Shown here piece by piece: positions 47,563 to 58,212 of a stretch of DNA of 64,000 bases (its first letter is position 1; each line of letters opens with the position of its first letter). A model generated the notes under the pieces. The model worked only from the letters and a program-made list of their open reading frames with translations, was not told the origin of the DNA and did no database searches. A program made the translations under genes and the position numbers. The stretch covers positions 1,448,450 through 1,512,449 of the forward strand of contig NZ_CP010552.1 of NCBI RefSeq assembly GCF_001293165.1, in the 5' to 3' direction. This DNA comes from Candidatus Thioglobus autotrophicus. Its GTDB lineage: Bacteria; Pseudomonadota; Gammaproteobacteria; PS1; Pseudothioglobaceae.

Positions 47563-48976
47563 TTTAATCTTGTTGATCAGTGCACCAATTTTTGCACTGA
47601 CAACCGCCAGCGTCAATCAATCTTGGTTTTATCCAGGGGATCAGGTCGTACTCACCTTAAGCTCTGATGCTCAGCAAGCAGTCTTTCCACTGATAGATCA
47701 GATTGCTGGCAACCCTATTTTGTACACCAGTGATGCTCAAAATATTAGTATTATCAATAATCAACGCACCAGAAAAATCAGTCGGTCCTATGTTTTTAAA
47801 CCTTCTAAAAGCTTCACCATTCCTGTTTATACGCTCGTTACAGGTGCCAGCCAACAAAGTACCCAGCCCATCGAAATAACGCTTAAAACCCCCTCTCAAG
47901 CCCAGCCAGGAGATGATTACATCTTACAAATTGAGACAGATAAACAAGAGATATTTTTAGGTGACGAGATTCATTTAAAAGTAATCTTTAAATCCAAAAA
48001 AACACTGTCGACAGACAATCAAGTTAGTATTACTATTCCCGAGGTTAAAAACCTGTTATTTATTAAAAATAATAAAACTCTACGTAGTGCTGATGAAAAC
48101 TACAACATTCACACACTTAACTACAAGCTACGGGCTGACGACTTTGGTAGCTTTAGCATTCCTAGTGTTATGGCTAATATTAGCCATCGAAATAACACCT
48201 TGTTTAGCAATTTTTCTACCGTCGGCCAGAGCCAAAAAGTAAAAAAAATACACTCAAACCCGCTAACCATTAAAGTTAATCCTTTGCCAGATTCTCTTAG
48301 AATCTTTGGTCAATTTGATATTGAAACTAAAATTGATAAAACCCAGGTGAAGCCAGGTGAAGCAGTTAATTTAGTAGTTAGTATTCGAGGCAAGGGTAAT
48401 TTTGAAGACATTGAAAAATTTACCCTTGCCATTAATAATGTGACAATTTATAGTGATGAGCCTGAATTTACTCATAACCAATGGCAACAAAAATTTGCTC
48501 TAGTTGCAGAGCATGCGTTTGCTATACCAAGCTTCACACTTGATTATTTTGATAAGATAACCCAAGCTAAAAAACACCTTAGCACCAAGTCTATTAACAT
48601 TCAAATTAATACTAGCGCTTTAGCGTCTGCAGCCACCCCTCAAATAAAGCAAAAGCAGGTAAACATTGATGGTAATTCTTCAATGAACAATTTAAAATAC
48701 TACTATTTGTTATTAGGTGCTGTTGTTGGTATCTTAATAGGCATCTTGGCGGTTTTATTGAAAAATAAAGCGCCCAATAAAGATAAAAATTTAATCCATC
48801 AAATTAAGCTGGCTAGAAGTGACAAGGCTTTATTTGATCTACTCTTACCCCTTAACTTAACTGAGCTAGAGGGTATGTTGCAACAACTAGAAGCCAATAT
48901 TTATAAAGACGCTCAGTATAAAATTAGAAAAAAGGACATTATTAATGCCATCAAATCCGAACGTAAAACTCACTGA
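47534..48976 (+). CDS. batD: BatD-like oxygen tolerance protein
   Basis: Large periplasmic protein of the BatD family, 480 residues. It starts with a signal peptide ([18 protein letters not shown]), continues with Ig-like beta-rich domains with repeats of the pattern [16 protein letters not shown] and [16 protein letters not shown], and ends in a membrane helix ([18 protein letters not shown], about residue 400) with a cytoplasmic tail. Two starts are possible, ATG 47534 and 47543; the second gives the cleaner signal peptide. Its last 32 bp overlap selD, which is unusual for functionally unrelated genes. Confidence 0.87.
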   Translation: MKIMNKILGNLILLISAPIFALTTASVNQSWFYPGDQVVLTLSSDAQQAVFPLIDQIAGNPILYTSDAQNISIINNQRTRKISRSYVFKPSKSFTIPVYTLVTGASQQSTQPIEITLKTPSQAQPGDDYILQIETDKQEIFLGDEIHLKVIFKSKKTLSTDNQVSITIPEVKNLLFIKNNKTLRSADENYNIHTLNYKLRADDFGSFSIPSVMANISHRNNTLFSNFSTVGQSQKVKKIHSNPLTIKVNPLPDSLRIFGQFDIETKIDKTQVKPGEAVNLVVSIRGKGNFEDIEKFTLAINNVTIYSDEPEFTHNQWQQKFALVAEHAFAIPSFTLDYFDKITQAKKHLSTKSINIQINTSALASAATPQIKQKQVNIDGNSSMNNLKYYYLLLGAVVGILIGILAVLLKNKAPNKDKNLIHQIKLARSDKALFDLLLPLNLTELEGMLQQLEANIYKDAQYKIRKKDIINAIKSERKTH

Positions 48977-49988
48977 ATATAGCCACGGACAAGGTTGTGG
49001 GTGCAAAATATCACCCAAGGTTTTAGATACTATTTTAGCCTCGTCATTAACCGAAATTAACGATCCAAATTTGCTGGTCGGTAACGCTTCTCGTGATGAT
49101 GCAGCGGTTTATGATTTGGGCAATGGGGAGGCGGTCATTAGCACTACTGACTTCTTCATGCCAATTGTAGACGACCCTTTTACTTTCGGGCGTATCGCCG
49201 CAACTAACGCTATTAGTGATATTTACGCCATGGGTGGCACGCCACTGATGGCCATTGCAATTTTTGGCTGGCCAATTGACAAGTTAGCGCCCGAGGTAGG
49301 CAGACAAGTCATTGAAGGTGGACGTAGTGTTTGCGCGGCAGCCGGTATTTCTTTAGCAGGTGGGCATAGTATTGACGCACCTGAGCCTATTTTTGGCTTA
49401 GCAGTAACGGGCAAAGTTAGCATTAAACACCTTAAAGAAAACTCCAAGACACAAGTGGGTGACAAAATCTACCTAACCAAACCTTTGGGAATTGGCATTC
49501 TAACCACAGCGCAAAAACAAAAGAAAATCACCATCGAGGATGAAACTCGAGCCATTAACACCATGTGTGAATTAAACGATATTGGTGCCAAACTAGCCAA
49601 AATTAGTGGCGTTAACGCCATTACCGATGTCACTGGATTTGGCCTGGGCGGTCATTTAGTTGAAGTTTGCCAAGGTTCTAAAGTATCTGCTATTATCGAT
49701 TATCAAAAAGTACCCACTTTACCCAATATTCAACACTACTTAGCCAATGGCTGTTCACCAGGTGGCGCTCAGAGAAACTTTGATAGCTACGGCCAACACC
49801 TAAGCTCGATGAGCGATGAAGTGCAATCTATTATTTGCGACCCACAAACCAGTGGCGGATTGCTGATCATGGTTAATGATGAGGCGCGCTCAGAATTTGA
49901 ACAGCTTATGCACTCAGAAGGCTTTACTCTGGAAGCCATTGGTGAAATGATCGATCTTAACCAAACTACTGTACAAATTAATGCCTAA
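48945..49988 (+). CDS. selD: Selenide, water dikinase (selenophosphate synthetase) SelD
   Basis: Makes selenophosphate from selenide and ATP, the selenium donor for selenocysteine and selenouridine. The 347 residues closely resemble E. coli Sel[18 protein letters not shown] carries catalytic Cys18 and Lys21 (a Cys, not Sec, form); [21 protein letters not shown] and [18 protein letters not shown] follow. AGGA lies 9 bp before ATG 48945, within the batD coding end. It overlaps selU by 8 bp. No selA or selB is in the window, so only the tRNA branch of selenium use is seen here. Confidence 0.97.
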   Translation: MPSNPNVKLTEYSHGQGCGCKISPKVLDTILASSLTEINDPNLLVGNASRDDAAVYDLGNGEAVISTTDFFMPIVDDPFTFGRIAATNAISDIYAMGGTPLMAIAIFGWPIDKLAPEVGRQVIEGGRSVCAAAGISLAGGHSIDAPEPIFGLAVTGKVSIKHLKENSKTQVGDKIYLTKPLGIGILTTAQKQKKITIEDETRAINTMCELNDIGAKLAKISGVNAITDVTGFGLGGHLVEVCQGSKVSAIIDYQKVPTLPNIQHYLANGCSPGGAQRNFDSYGQHLSSMSDEVQSIICDPQTSGGLLIMVNDEARSEFEQLMHSEGFTLEAIGEMIDLNQTTVQINA

Positions 49989-51081
49989 ATCTCTGACCCA
50001 AATTGAAGATTTTTATTCTTTGGTTGTTAACAACACCCCTATGTTTGACACGCGTGCACCGATTGAATTTGCCCAAGGTGCTTTTCCACATACGCACAGC
50101 TTGCCACTCATGAGTGACAAGGAACGAGAGCTGGTGGGCACTTGTTATAAAAATAAAGGCCAAGATAAGGCGATTGAGCTAGGACATGATCTGGTTCAAG
50201 GGCAGTCTAAACAAGCTAAAATTGATGCCTGGGTTGACTTTATCCAAAAACACCCCAATGGGGCGTTGTATTGCTTTCGCGGGGGGTTGCGTAGCCAAAT
50301 CACACAACAGTGGATTTATAAAGCCTCAGGCGTTGATTATCCACGCCTAAAAGGGGGCTATAAAGCATTGCGTCGATATCTGATTGATGAAACTGAACGC
50401 ATTATGGCGCACATAACGCCAATTGTTATTGGTGGACAAACAGGCTGCGGAAAAACCCTGTTACTTGATCATATTCAGCAAATGATTGATTTAGAAGGTT
50501 TGGCTAATCATAGAGGTTCTGCATTTGGCAATACCACCACCGCCCAGCCCACACAAATCGCCTTTGAAAACGAGCTGGCCATTGAGTTGATTAAAAAACA
50601 AAACCATACGCATCTAGTATTTGAAGATGAGGGTGCTAATGTCGGCACAGTACACATTCCTGATTGTATTAAAAATAAAACCTCTCAGGCAGATTTAATC
50701 CTACTTAATGCTACAACAGATGAGCGTATTCAGGTTAGCATGGACGCCTATGTGACTAATATGTATCAAAATTTCATGCATCAAGATCAGCAAAATGGTT
50801 TTAATAATTTTGCTAATTATTGGCTCAAAAGCCTTGAAAAAATTCAAAAAAGGCTGGGGCTTGAGCGCTATAAAATTATGAAAAATCAGGTGGAATCTGC
50901 ATTAACAATGCATCAAAACACCAACACTTTTGAGGGGTTCTTGCCTGTTGTTGAATCGCTTTTAGTTGATTATTACGATCCCATGTACAACTACCAAATT
51001 CAAAAAAAATTAGATCGTGTTGCCTTTAAAGGGAGTGCTTCAGAGGTTATTGAATATTTATACAGTTTATCAATTTCTTGA
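49981..51081 (+). CDS. selU: tRNA 2-selenouridine synthase SelU (MnmH)
   Basis: Replaces sulfur by selenium at wobble 2-thiouridine of tRNA-Lys, -Glu and -Gln, using selenophosphate from SelD. The 366 residues have an N-terminal rhodanese domain with catalytic Cys98 in [10 protein letters not shown] and a C-terminal P-loop domain with GGQTGCGKT at 151-159, the fixed layout of this enzyme. It overlaps selD by 8 bp. Its 3' end overlaps the convergent ferredoxin gene by 12 bp. Confidence 0.96.
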   Translation: MPKSLTQIEDFYSLVVNNTPMFDTRAPIEFAQGAFPHTHSLPLMSDKERELVGTCYKNKGQDKAIELGHDLVQGQSKQAKIDAWVDFIQKHPNGALYCFRGGLRSQITQQWIYKASGVDYPRLKGGYKALRRYLIDETERIMAHITPIVIGGQTGCGKTLLLDHIQQMIDLEGLANHRGSAFGNTTTAQPTQIAFENELAIELIKKQNHTHLVFEDEGANVGTVHIPDCIKNKTSQADLILLNATTDERIQVSMDAYVTNMYQNFMHQDQQNGFNNFANYWLKSLEKIQKRLGLERYKIMKNQVESALTMHQNTNTFEGFLPVVESLLVDYYDPMYNYQIQKKLDRVAFKGSASEVIEYLYSLSIS

Positions 51082-51333
51082 GCCAATCTTAATATCTGTA
51101 ATTGGCTTGGATTGGCAAGCTAAAATCTCGCCCTGAGATAAAGGCACTAAGCAATCTTGATGCACCACATCCCCTTGCAATAATAATAACACACAAGAGC
51201 CGCAATGCCCTTGGCGACAAGAATGGTTGAGCAATACATTGTGCTCTTCCAGCTCTGTTAGAATCGATTGCTCACCGTACACATAAAGCGATTCGGTTTT
51301 GCCGTTAATATTATCAACATCGATTTTAAACAT
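51070..51333 (-). CDS. yfaE: 2Fe-2S ferredoxin, YfaE type (ribonucleotide reductase maintenance)
   Basis: Plant-type [2Fe-2S] ferredoxin of 87 residues, expected to reduce the di-iron centre of NrdB during cofactor assembly and repair. Ligands are Cys39, Cys44 and Cys47 in CRQGHCGSC and Cys73 in LACQSKP. It is the last gene of nrdA-nrdB-yfaE, 9 bp after nrdB, as in E. coli. Overlaps the convergent selU end by 12 bp. Confidence 0.92.
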   Translation of the reverse strand: MFKIDVDNINGKTESLYVYGEQSILTELEEHNVLLNHSCRQGHCGSCVLLLLQGDVVHQDCLVPLSQGEILACQSKPITDIKIGSRN

Positions 51334-51342
51334 GTTGCTTAA

Positions 51343-52479
51343 TTAGAGCTCAAAGTCACCAAAATCTGTATCGCCTTCATCAAGTGTATTATCAATCGCA
51401 CTCACTAAATAAGAGGTGATTTCTGTCTCTTGAGGAGCAACTTGAACATTGTCAGAATCTAGCCAATGATTAATCCACGGCAATGGATTACTACGCTCTT
51501 CAAATAAAGGTTTAAGGCCAATAGCACTCATGCGTATGTTGGTAATGTATTCTAAATATTGTTTAAGAATTTCAGCATTTAGACCAATCATTGAGCCTTC
51601 TCTAAATAAATACTCAGCCCAGTTTTTTTCCTGCTCACAAGCCTCTTTAAACATTTCGATCACTTCACTTTCACACTCAGCAGCAATTATGGTCATCTCA
51701 GGATCATCTTTACCATCACGAATAATATTAATAATATGCTGAGTTCCAGTCAAGTGTAGCGCCTCATCACGAGCAATCATCTTGATAATTTTAGCATTAC
51801 CCTCCATGACTTTACGCTCTGCAAAAGCAAACGAACAAGCAAAGGAAACATAAAAACGCACAGCTTCTAAAATATTCACCGACATAATGGTGAGATACAA
51901 TTTACGCTTTAAACACTTTAAATCAATCGTAGTCTGCTCACCGTTGAGATCATGCGTACCTGCACCATGTAAAAGATACGCTTGCGAACATTTGATCAGC
52001 TCATCGTAATGCTTGGAAACACTCTCAGCACGCTCAATAATTTGCTCTGTTTTCATAATATCATCAAACACCGCACCTGGTTCATTAACAATAGCACGAA
52101 TAATATGCGTGTATGAGCGTGAGTGAATAGTCTCAGAGAAACTCCAAGTTTCAATCCAGTTTTCCAACTCTGGCAAAGAAACAATTGGCAAAAATGCAAT
52201 ATTAGGACTACGACCTTGCACAGAATCTAGCAAAATTTGATATTGCAAATTAGATAGAAATATATGTTTTTCATTGGGCAGTAACTTGGCGAAATCCATT
52301 TTATCTTTAGAAACGTCAATCTCCTCAGGGCGCCAAAAGAAAGACAGTTGCTTCTCAGTCAGCTTCTCAAACATTTCAAACTTTTGCTTATCAAAGCGTG
52401 CCACATTAACCGTATCACCAAAAAACATAGGCTGGGTTAAAGTGTCGACAATTTTTTTACTAAAAATACTATAGGACAT
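51343..52479 (-). CDS. nrdB: Class Ia ribonucleotide reductase beta subunit NrdB
   Basis: Radical-generating small subunit, which holds a di-iron tyrosyl cofactor. The 378 residues match E. coli NrdB along the length: [47 protein letters not shown] (here about residues 85-115), [14 protein letters not shown] and [13 protein letters not shown] give iron ligands and structure. The C-terminus [10 protein letters not shown] is the tail that docks on NrdA. It is 11 bp downstream of nrdA and 9 bp upstream of the ferredoxin gene. Confidence 0.97.
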   Translation of the reverse strand: MSYSIFSKKIVDTLTQPMFFGDTVNVARFDKQKFEMFEKLTEKQLSFFWRPEEIDVSKDKMDFAKLLPNEKHIFLSNLQYQILLDSVQGRSPNIAFLPIVSLPELENWIETWSFSETIHSRSYTHIIRAIVNEPGAVFDDIMKTEQIIERAESVSKHYDELIKCSQAYLLHGAGTHDLNGEQTTIDLKCLKRKLYLTIMSVNILEAVRFYVSFACSFAFAERKVMEGNAKIIKMIARDEALHLTGTQHIINIIRDGKDDPEMTIIAAECESEVIEMFKEACEQEKNWAEYLFREGSMIGLNAEILKQYLEYITNIRMSAIGLKPLFEERSNPLPWINHWLDSDNVQVAPQETEITSYLVSAIDNTLDEGDTDFGDFEL

Positions 52480-52490
52480 AATTAATTCCT

Positions 52491-54767
52491 TTAAAGTTTA
52501 CAAACGCCATCAGCGCACGCATTATCATCTTCCTTCTCAAGCATATCGTCACCACCACCATCACGAGTCGTATGATAATAAAGTGTCTTAATACCGTATT
52601 TATAAGCCTTTAAAAGATCCATTAGAAACAGTTTCATAGGTACACGGTTAGCTTCAAATTGAGAAGGGTCATAATGCGTATTGGTGCTAATCGACTGATC
52701 AACAAATTTTTGCATAATGGCGCAAAGCTGAAGGTAGCCTTCATTATCTTTAATATCCCAAAGTAGCTCATACTTATCTTTAAGCGTCTCATAATCTGGC
52801 ACAATTTGTTTAAGAATGCCGTCTTTAGACTGCTTAACTGATACAAAGCCTCGTGGCGGCTCAATGCCATTGGTTGAATTAGAAATTTGTGAAGAACTTT
52901 CACAAGGCATTAGCGCTGTTAGCGTTGAATTGCGCAGACCTGTAGCCACAATATCGCGACGTAACTGATCCCAATCTAGCTTAAGCTTACAATCACAAAA
53001 ACTATCTACATTTTTCTTGTAAGTGTCAATTGGCATAATGCCTTGTGCGTAATGCGTCTCGTTAAAAGACGGGCACGCGCCTTTTTCAACCGCTAAAATA
53101 TTAGAAGCTTTAAGAGCGTAATATTGCAAGGCTTCAAAGGCATTATGAATTAATTCATTGCCCGAGCCATCCGAGTACTTGGCATTATTTTTAGCCAAAT
53201 AATAAGCTAGGTTGGTGACACCAATGCCCAGTGTACGGCGATTCATGCTAGCAATTCTTGCCGCCTTAAGTGGGTAATCTTGATAATCAAGCAGTGAATC
53301 TAGTGCACGCACAATAATATCTGTAATATCTTCTAGCTCATCAAGTGACTCTAGAGCGCCTAAATTAACCGCTGATAATGTACACAATGCCACTTCACCA
53401 TTTTCATCTTGAACCGAATGTAATGGCTTAGTTGGCAGGGTGATTTCCATACAAAGATTAGATTGGCGCACAGGCGCTACTTTTGGATCAAAAGCGCCAT
53501 GAGTATTACAGTGGTCAACATTTTGTAGGTAAATGCGCCCTGTATTGGCACGCTCTTGCATGAACTTAGAAAATAAATCTCTGGCTTTAACCGTCTCCTT
53601 GCGAATTGAATCATCTTGTTCGTAGATTTCATACAAACGTTTAAATTCATCCTGATCTTCAAAAAAACTATCGTATAGACCTGGCACATCATGCGGGGAA
53701 AACAAAGTAATATTACCATCCGCTAAAAAACGCTGGTACATTAAACCATTAAATTGCACGCCATAGTCTAGGTGGCGAATTCTATTTTCGTCTGTTCCCG
53801 TATTATTTTTTAACACCAATAGACTTTCAACTTCTAAATGCCACAAAGGATAGAAAAGAGTAGCAGCACCACCACGAACACCACCTTGAGAGCAAGACTT
53901 TACGGCTGTGTGAAAATGCTTGTAAAAAGGAATACAGCCCGTATGAGTTGCCTCACCATTACGAATAGGACTGCCAATTGCTCTAATTCTGCCTGCATTC
54001 ACGCCAATACCAGCCCTTTGAGATACATACTTAACAATTGCACCCGCCGCGGCACTAATTGAATCAAGATCATCATCTGCCTCAATTAAAACACAGGATG
54101 AAAATTGGCGCGTTGGTGTGCGCACACCCGCCATAATAGGCGTTGGTAGCGAAATTTTAAAATTAGACACGCCATCATAAAAACGTTTAACAATTGACAT
54201 GCGAGCTTGCGCTTCGTATTCTTGAAACAAACACATACCGACCAGCATATAAAGCTGCTGTGGCGATTCATAAATATCGCCGGTCACTCGGTTTTGAACC
54301 AAGTACTTGCCTTCAAGTTGCTTAACAGCAGCATACGAAAATTTCATATCACGCCAATGATCCGTATACTCATCCAACTCTTCAATCTCAGATTGAGTGT
54401 ATTTATTTAGAATATCTTGATCATAAATACCTAAATCAGTAAACTTTTTTATATGGCTAAAAAGAGTAGGGGGCGTGAAAGATTTGAAAGCTTTCTTGCG
54501 CAAATGAAAAATCGCTAATCTAGCAGCCAAATATTGATAATCAGGTACCTCTGTTGAGATTAAATCAGCAGCTGATTTAATAATAGTTTCATGAATATCT
54601 TCAGTCTTAATTCCATCAAAAAATGCCAATTGTGCATTAATCTCAACTTGACTCACACTAACGCCTTTGAGATCTTGCGAAGCCCAATGCACAACTCGAT
54701 GGATTTTCTCCATATCGATCAACTCTTGTTGACCATTGCGCTTAGTGACTTTAATATTTTGATTCAT
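52491..54767 (-). CDS. nrdA: Class Ia ribonucleotide reductase alpha subunit NrdA
   Basis: Catalytic subunit that reduces ribonucleoside diphosphates. The 758-residue protein has an N-terminal ATP-cone ([21 protein letters not shown], about residues 7-27) for allosteric dATP/ATP control, the ten-stranded barrel with NLCMEITLP and [17 protein letters not shown], and the C-terminal redox pair in [11 protein letters not shown] purine-rich GGGGGAG sits just before the ATG. Start of nrdA-nrdB-yfaE; two NrdR boxes lie directly upstream, so repression by NrdR at high dATP is expected. Confidence 0.98.
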   Translation of the reverse strand: MNQNIKVTKRNGQQELIDMEKIHRVVHWASQDLKGVSVSQVEINAQLAFFDGIKTEDIHETIIKSAADLISTEVPDYQYLAARLAIFHLRKKAFKSFTPPTLFSHIKKFTDLGIYDQDILNKYTQSEIEELDEYTDHWRDMKFSYAAVKQLEGKYLVQNRVTGDIYESPQQLYMLVGMCLFQEYEAQARMSIVKRFYDGVSNFKISLPTPIMAGVRTPTRQFSSCVLIEADDDLDSISAAAGAIVKYVSQRAGIGVNAGRIRAIGSPIRNGEATHTGCIPFYKHFHTAVKSCSQGGVRGGAATLFYPLWHLEVESLLVLKNNTGTDENRIRHLDYGVQFNGLMYQRFLADGNITLFSPHDVPGLYDSFFEDQDEFKRLYEIYEQDDSIRKETVKARDLFSKFMQERANTGRIYLQNVDHCNTHGAFDPKVAPVRQSNLCMEITLPTKPLHSVQDENGEVALCTLSAVNLGALESLDELEDITDIIVRALDSLLDYQDYPLKAARIASMNRRTLGIGVTNLAYYLAKNNAKYSDGSGNELIHNAFEALQYYALKASNILAVEKGACPSFNETHYAQGIMPIDTYKKNVDSFCDCKLKLDWDQLRRDIVATGLRNSTLTALMPCESSSQISNSTNGIEPPRGFVSVKQSKDGILKQIVPDYETLKDKYELLWDIKDNEGYLQLCAIMQKFVDQSISTNTHYDPSQFEANRVPMKLFLMDLLKAYKYGIKTLYYHTTRDGGGDDMLEKEDDNACADGVCKL

Positions 54768-54785
54768 TTGCTCCCCCGAGTAAAA

Positions 54786-54833
54786 ACACTACATATAGTG
54801 TTCATAAAAGATAATTGCAACTAAATATAGTGT
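54786..54833 (-). promoter_or_regulatory. nrdA promoter with two NrdR boxes
   Basis: Box 1, 54786-54801, is ACACTACATATAGTGT, nearly a perfect palindrome and NrdR consensus. Box 2, 54818-54833, is CAACTAAATATAGTGT, a weaker left half. The boxes are 32 bp apart start to start, three helical turns, the typical NrdR spacing. On the minus strand a promoter fits exactly: -35 TTGCAA (54820-54815), 17-bp spacer, -10 TATATG (54797-54792) inside box 1, then about 25 bases to the nrdA ATG. NrdR binding would block the -10 directly. Confidence 0.9.
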
Positions 54834-55089
54834 ATTTGGCCTTAATTTGCAAGGGGTGAATTTGGTATTTTTATGAAAAAATCGCCAATTGTTTTGCTAC
54901 AAAAGGGATTGCGAGATTGAAAAAAAAATAAAAAAATTTAAACATTTTTTTCAAGTAAATCATCACCATTTTAAGATTTCATAATATTACTTTTTGGTAA
55001 TAAAAAGCGCAAAGCTAAGCATGGCAATAATTGTAAAAATAAGCTGTTAAAAAATTAGCAGAAAATGGCACTTCTGTCTAAAAAAATAA
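54834..55089. other. AT-rich intergenic region without a gene
   Basis: Rest of the 322-bp gap between nrdA and the ferredoxin-reductase-like gene. It is AT-rich, with runs of A and T around 54921-54955 and a weak inverted repeat ATTAC/GTAAT near 54986-55003. I see no hairpin followed by a T tract in the minus direction, no tRNA-like fold, and no open frame longer than 15 codons with a ribosome site. Confidence 0.5.
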
Positions 55090-56103
55090 CTAAATTGGTG
55101 AGGCGATCAATTGAGCTTCATTCAAGCCATTTTCAAGTAAAAATTCACCCAAATAGATTAGTACTTCTCCAGGTGCTGAAATATAGACTTCTGATTGATT
55201 AACAATATCATGATCCAAAGAATCATAAATTTGTTTGGCGATTTTATGACAGTCATTTTTATTCGACCGATCAAACTCACAAGCAATAGTTTGATAATGA
55301 TACTCATCCATCACAGCATGCCAAGATTTGGCATGATTATCAAAATAAGGTACGGGGTCAGTAGCAGGGTAGGCCCAATAAAAATACACAGGGTTAGGCA
55401 TTTCTAATGAAAAAGTGTGCTCAACTAGGCTTCCAATGGGTGCAAATCCCCCATCCCAAGCAATAAACACCATTGGCTTAGTGGATGCCTCTTTAAGCAC
55501 GAACACCCCCTTAGGGCCAGTTAGATCAAGCTTATCTTTATCTTTAATCTGTTTAGAAAAAATCAATTGAGAGAATTCATTATCCTTAAGATTTCGAATA
55601 TGAAATTCAAGATCCATACCATGACATGGGCATGAGGCAATAGGGTAGCGAGAAACCACACCTTTAAAGCTTAGCTCAACATCTTGGCCCGCCATAAATT
55701 GCAGGGTTTTAGATCTTGGCGTACGCACGCTAACAATTGCCATCTCATCATTTATAAAGCGAATATTTTTAATCTTAATTTGAATCTCTTGGACAGGAAT
55801 CGAGCGCACGTCACCAATCAGATCAACCTCAAGCTCAAGTTCAGAGCTCGGTGCATGACAACACATTAAAAACTCTTGATTGTCCAGCTCATCAGCACTT
55901 AGTGCATAATCATGGTGTTTAATTTTTTTAATATCGCCTTTAACAAGCTTAGCCTTGCACGCCCCACAAGTGCCATTGCTACACTCATAATGCATTGCCA
56001 AACCATGACGCAAACCACCTTCAAGAATCGAATCTGAATCACTACACTCAAAATATTTTTCCTTATCTTGTAGTTTGACTTGGTAAATAGCCGATTTTTT
56101 CAT
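55090..56103 (-). CDS. 2Fe-2S ferredoxin / flavin-reductase-like protein with degenerate cofactor motifs
   Basis: Protein of 337 residues with the layout of NAD(P)H-flavin/CDP-6-deoxyglucoseen reductases: an N-terminal plant-type [2Fe-2S] domain (Cys41, Cys46, Cys49 in CSNGTCGAC and Cys81/82 in FLMCCHAP), an FAD-binding barrel, and a C-terminal nucleotide-binding domain. Key motifs deviate: the flavin motif RxYS is R-Y-P-I at 152-155, and the NAD(P) loop normally GGTGFAP is WDGGFAPI at 216-222. It may use a different cofactor partner or be non-enzymatic. Isolated between nrdA and hemH by gaps of 322 and 83 bp. Function unknown. Confidence 0.72.
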   Translation of the reverse strand: MKKSAIYQVKLQDKEKYFECSDSDSILEGGLRHGLAMHYECSNGTCGACKAKLVKGDIKKIKHHDYALSADELDNQEFLMCCHAPSSELELEVDLIGDVRSIPVQEIQIKIKNIRFINDEMAIVSVRTPRSKTLQFMAGQDVELSFKGVVSRYPIASCPCHGMDLEFHIRNLKDNEFSQLIFSKQIKDKDKLDLTGPKGVFVLKEASTKPMVFIAWDGGFAPIGSLVEHTFSLEMPNPVYFYWAYPATDPVPYFDNHAKSWHAVMDEYHYQTIACEFDRSNKNDCHKIAKQIYDSLDHDIVNQSEVYISAPGEVLIYLGEFLLENGLNEAQLIASPI

Positions 56104-56186
56104 TATGCTGAATAGGGGTGGCTGACCAATGGAAATATATTAGATAAAATAGTATTATTTAACATAATATAAATTATACGAACTCA

Positions 56187-57161
56187 TTATAAATGAGGGG
56201 AGACAACACTAATAATAGCTTCAATATGATCCTGGCGTGCATTTAGAGCAGAAATATAGCCGAATTTTTGTCCACCTGCTTTCATAAAATATCCGCGATT
56301 TTCATCATCAATCTCTTCTAAAGTTTCTAGACAATCTGCTGAGAATCCTGGACAAACCACTTGTACATTCTTAACGCCAGATTGAGCTAAAGATTCTAAG
56401 GTGTCTTTAGTATAAGGCTTAGTCCATTCCTCTCGACCAAAAATTGATTGAAAGCTTGCCTGCCATTCACCCTCTTGCAAATTAAGCGATTTGGCCAACA
56501 AATCAGCTGTTTGCATGCAATGCTGATAGTATACATCGCCATTATCAACATAGCGCTGAGGAATGCCGTGAAATGAAATTAACAGCTTGTCAGGTACACC
56601 ATGCTCATCTTGATATTCTTTAATCGAACTGCTCAACGCCTGAAGATAAGCTTTATTTTGGTAATAATGCTCAATAAATACAATTTCAGGCTTACTAGAC
56701 CAGGTTTTCAGCTCCAAATTAATGGCGTCAAGCGTTGAAAGTGTCGTTGTTTTGGAGTATTGTGGATAAAGTGGCAAAACAATAATTTTGCTACAGCCTC
56801 GAGCTTTTAACTTATTCAATGCACTAGCAATAGAAGGATTGCCATACCTCATGCCCATTTCAAACTCAAGGTCTGAGCACTTCTTTGACAAATACTCCTG
56901 AACGCCCTTTAGCTGAGATTGAGTAATATTCAATAAAGGGGATCCTGTACCAAAGCTATCCCAAATTTTGGCATAATTAAGTGCTGATTTTTTAGGTCTA
57001 ATATTTAAGATAACTAAATTTAAAGCCAGCCACCAGATAAATTTATTAGGTGGATCAACAACCCTTGGATCTGATAAAAATTCAGACAAATAGCGCTTTA
57101 ATGCGGGCTTTGTTGGCTCATCAGGCGTACCTAAATTAGTCAGTAAAATGCCAGTTTTCAT
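56187..57161 (-). CDS. hemH: Ferrochelatase HemH
   Basis: Inserts Fe2+ into protoporphyrin IX, last step of haem synthesis. The 324 residues include LLTNLGTPDEP at the start, the catalytic His198 in LLISFHGIPQRYVDNGD, SIFGREEWTKPYT and VVCPGFSADCLETLEEI with the conserved glutamate. Its ATG overlaps the thioredoxin stop by 4 bp, giving thioredoxin-hemH coupling that is not the E. coli arrangement. Confidence 0.96.
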   Translation of the reverse strand: MKTGILLTNLGTPDEPTKPALKRYLSEFLSDPRVVDPPNKFIWWLALNLVILNIRPKKSALNYAKIWDSFGTGSPLLNITQSQLKGVQEYLSKKCSDLEFEMGMRYGNPSIASALNKLKARGCSKIIVLPLYPQYSKTTTLSTLDAINLELKTWSSKPEIVFIEHYYQNKAYLQALSSSIKEYQDEHGVPDKLLISFHGIPQRYVDNGDVYYQHCMQTADLLAKSLNLQEGEWQASFQSIFGREEWTKPYTKDTLESLAQSGVKNVQVVCPGFSADCLETLEEIDDENRGYFMKAGGQKFGYISALNARQDHIEAIISVVSPHL

Positions 57162-57502
57162 GAATTTTTATCCAAATTATCGTCAATAAATTCACGCACA
57201 AAATTAGCAGTTTGTGCCGAATGAAAACGATCAACTTCTTGCCCATTGATAAAGGCAATAACGGTCGGAAATCCGCGAACCCCATAACGTCCTGCAATCT
57301 TCATATTTTCATCTTCTGCTTCGATTTTTGTTAATAAAAATTGCTTTTCATCATACTCCAAGGATACAGAATTAATAATCGGCTCTAAAATATTACAAGG
57401 GCCACACCACTGCGCTGAAATATCCAAAACCACCAATCTATGATGCGACTCACCTAACACAAGTGTGTCAAAATTATCAATATCAACCTCTAAAGCAGCC
57501 AT
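57158..57502 (-). CDS. Thioredoxin-domain protein
   Basis: Single thioredoxin fold of 114 residues without signal peptide. The active site is WCGPC with Cys33 and Cys36, the cis-proline loop reads GFPT rather than the IPT of TrxA, and FINGQEVDRFHSAQ follows. It may be a secondary thioredoxin reducing specific partners. It sits between an SH3 membrane protein gene (2-bp gap) and hemH (4-bp overlap). Confidence 0.9.
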   Translation of the reverse strand: MAALEVDIDNFDTLVLGESHHRLVVLDISAQWCGPCNILEPIINSVSLEYDEKQFLLTKIEAEDENMKIAGRYGVRGFPTVIAFINGQEVDRFHSAQTANFVREFIDDNLDKNS

Positions 57503-57504
57503 AA

Positions 57505-58176
57505 TTAATGACGCCTAATGGTGTTCAAATCAAAGTGCTGGCGCTTATTTTTATTGTAAATAGAAAATACAGCAAGTAGTAATGCAATCAAAAGGGTAAT
57601 ACTTAAATAAATCCAATTATCATTTAGACCATCTACAATAGAGGTGGGATACTCATCTTTAAAGGTGAGATTTTTACTATCAATATCTGTGGAAATTTTT
57701 AAAACACTGGTCGCTTCCGGTGTGTTTTTCAACGCTTCATGGTTAGAGCTTAAAGCTTTGATCTTATTGTTGAGATCAGCCACAAGAGTGCTTAGGCGAG
57801 TGTTTTCACGCTCTAAAAGAGATTTTTTTTGAGTGAGTGCAGCTACTTCGCTTTTGAAATTATTCGACATTTTCTGATAAAATTCAGCAGTCGTACTCGA
57901 GTTATCATTAGGCAAAGCGGGTGATTCTGTCGTTAAATTTTCAGACAAAATCCAGCCATTTACACCATCTAACGTAACCAAAGACCAACCAGAATAATGC
58001 ATGGTTAATCGCTGCAATCGCTGATTCTTACCAATAGTCTTAATAATATTTTTATCATTAATAGCAACTCTGTCTGATCGAATAACACCTTGATCATTAA
58101 CAACAAAAACCGTGGAGTTAGCTAACAGGCTAAAGCTTAATAACAACGAAAAAATAAAGAAAAAAACTCTATTCAT
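57505..58176 (-). CDS. SH3-domain membrane protein (TIGR04211-like)
   Basis: Envelope protein of 223 residues. A signal peptide (MNRVFFFIFSLLLSFSLLANS) is followed by a bacterial SH3 domain (about residues 25-90, RLQRLTMHYSGWSLVTLDGVNGWI), a coiled coil (KKSLLERENTRLSTLVADLNNKI, split over 110-135) and a C-terminal membrane helix (IYLSITLLIALLLAVFSIY) with a basic tail. This matches the TIGR04211 SH3 / YgiM-like layout. I start at ATG 58176; a TTG at 58197 would add 7 residues. Function unknown. It leads a three-gene unit with thioredoxin and hemH. Confidence 0.8.
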   Translation of the reverse strand: MNRVFFFIFSLLLSFSLLANSTVFVVNDQGVIRSDRVAINDKNIIKTIGKNQRLQRLTMHYSGWSLVTLDGVNGWILSENLTTESPALPNDNSSTTAEFYQKMSNNFKSEVAALTQKKSLLERENTRLSTLVADLNNKIKALSSNHEALKNTPEATSVLKISTDIDSKNLTFKDEYPTSIVDGLNDNWIYLSITLLIALLLAVFSIYNKNKRQHFDLNTIRRH

Positions 58177-58212
58177 ATTTAAAACAAAAGTGGTCAATAA
58201 AAAATTAGATAT

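Noticed and set aside
54873..54920. 15-codon plus-strand frame starting MKKSPIV in the nrdA upstream gap
   Set aside because: No ribosome site at proper distance, tiny size and no signal of selection.
56183..56197. Palindrome CTCATT/AATGAG at the hemH stop codon
   Set aside because: Six-bp stem without a T tract; not a credible terminator.
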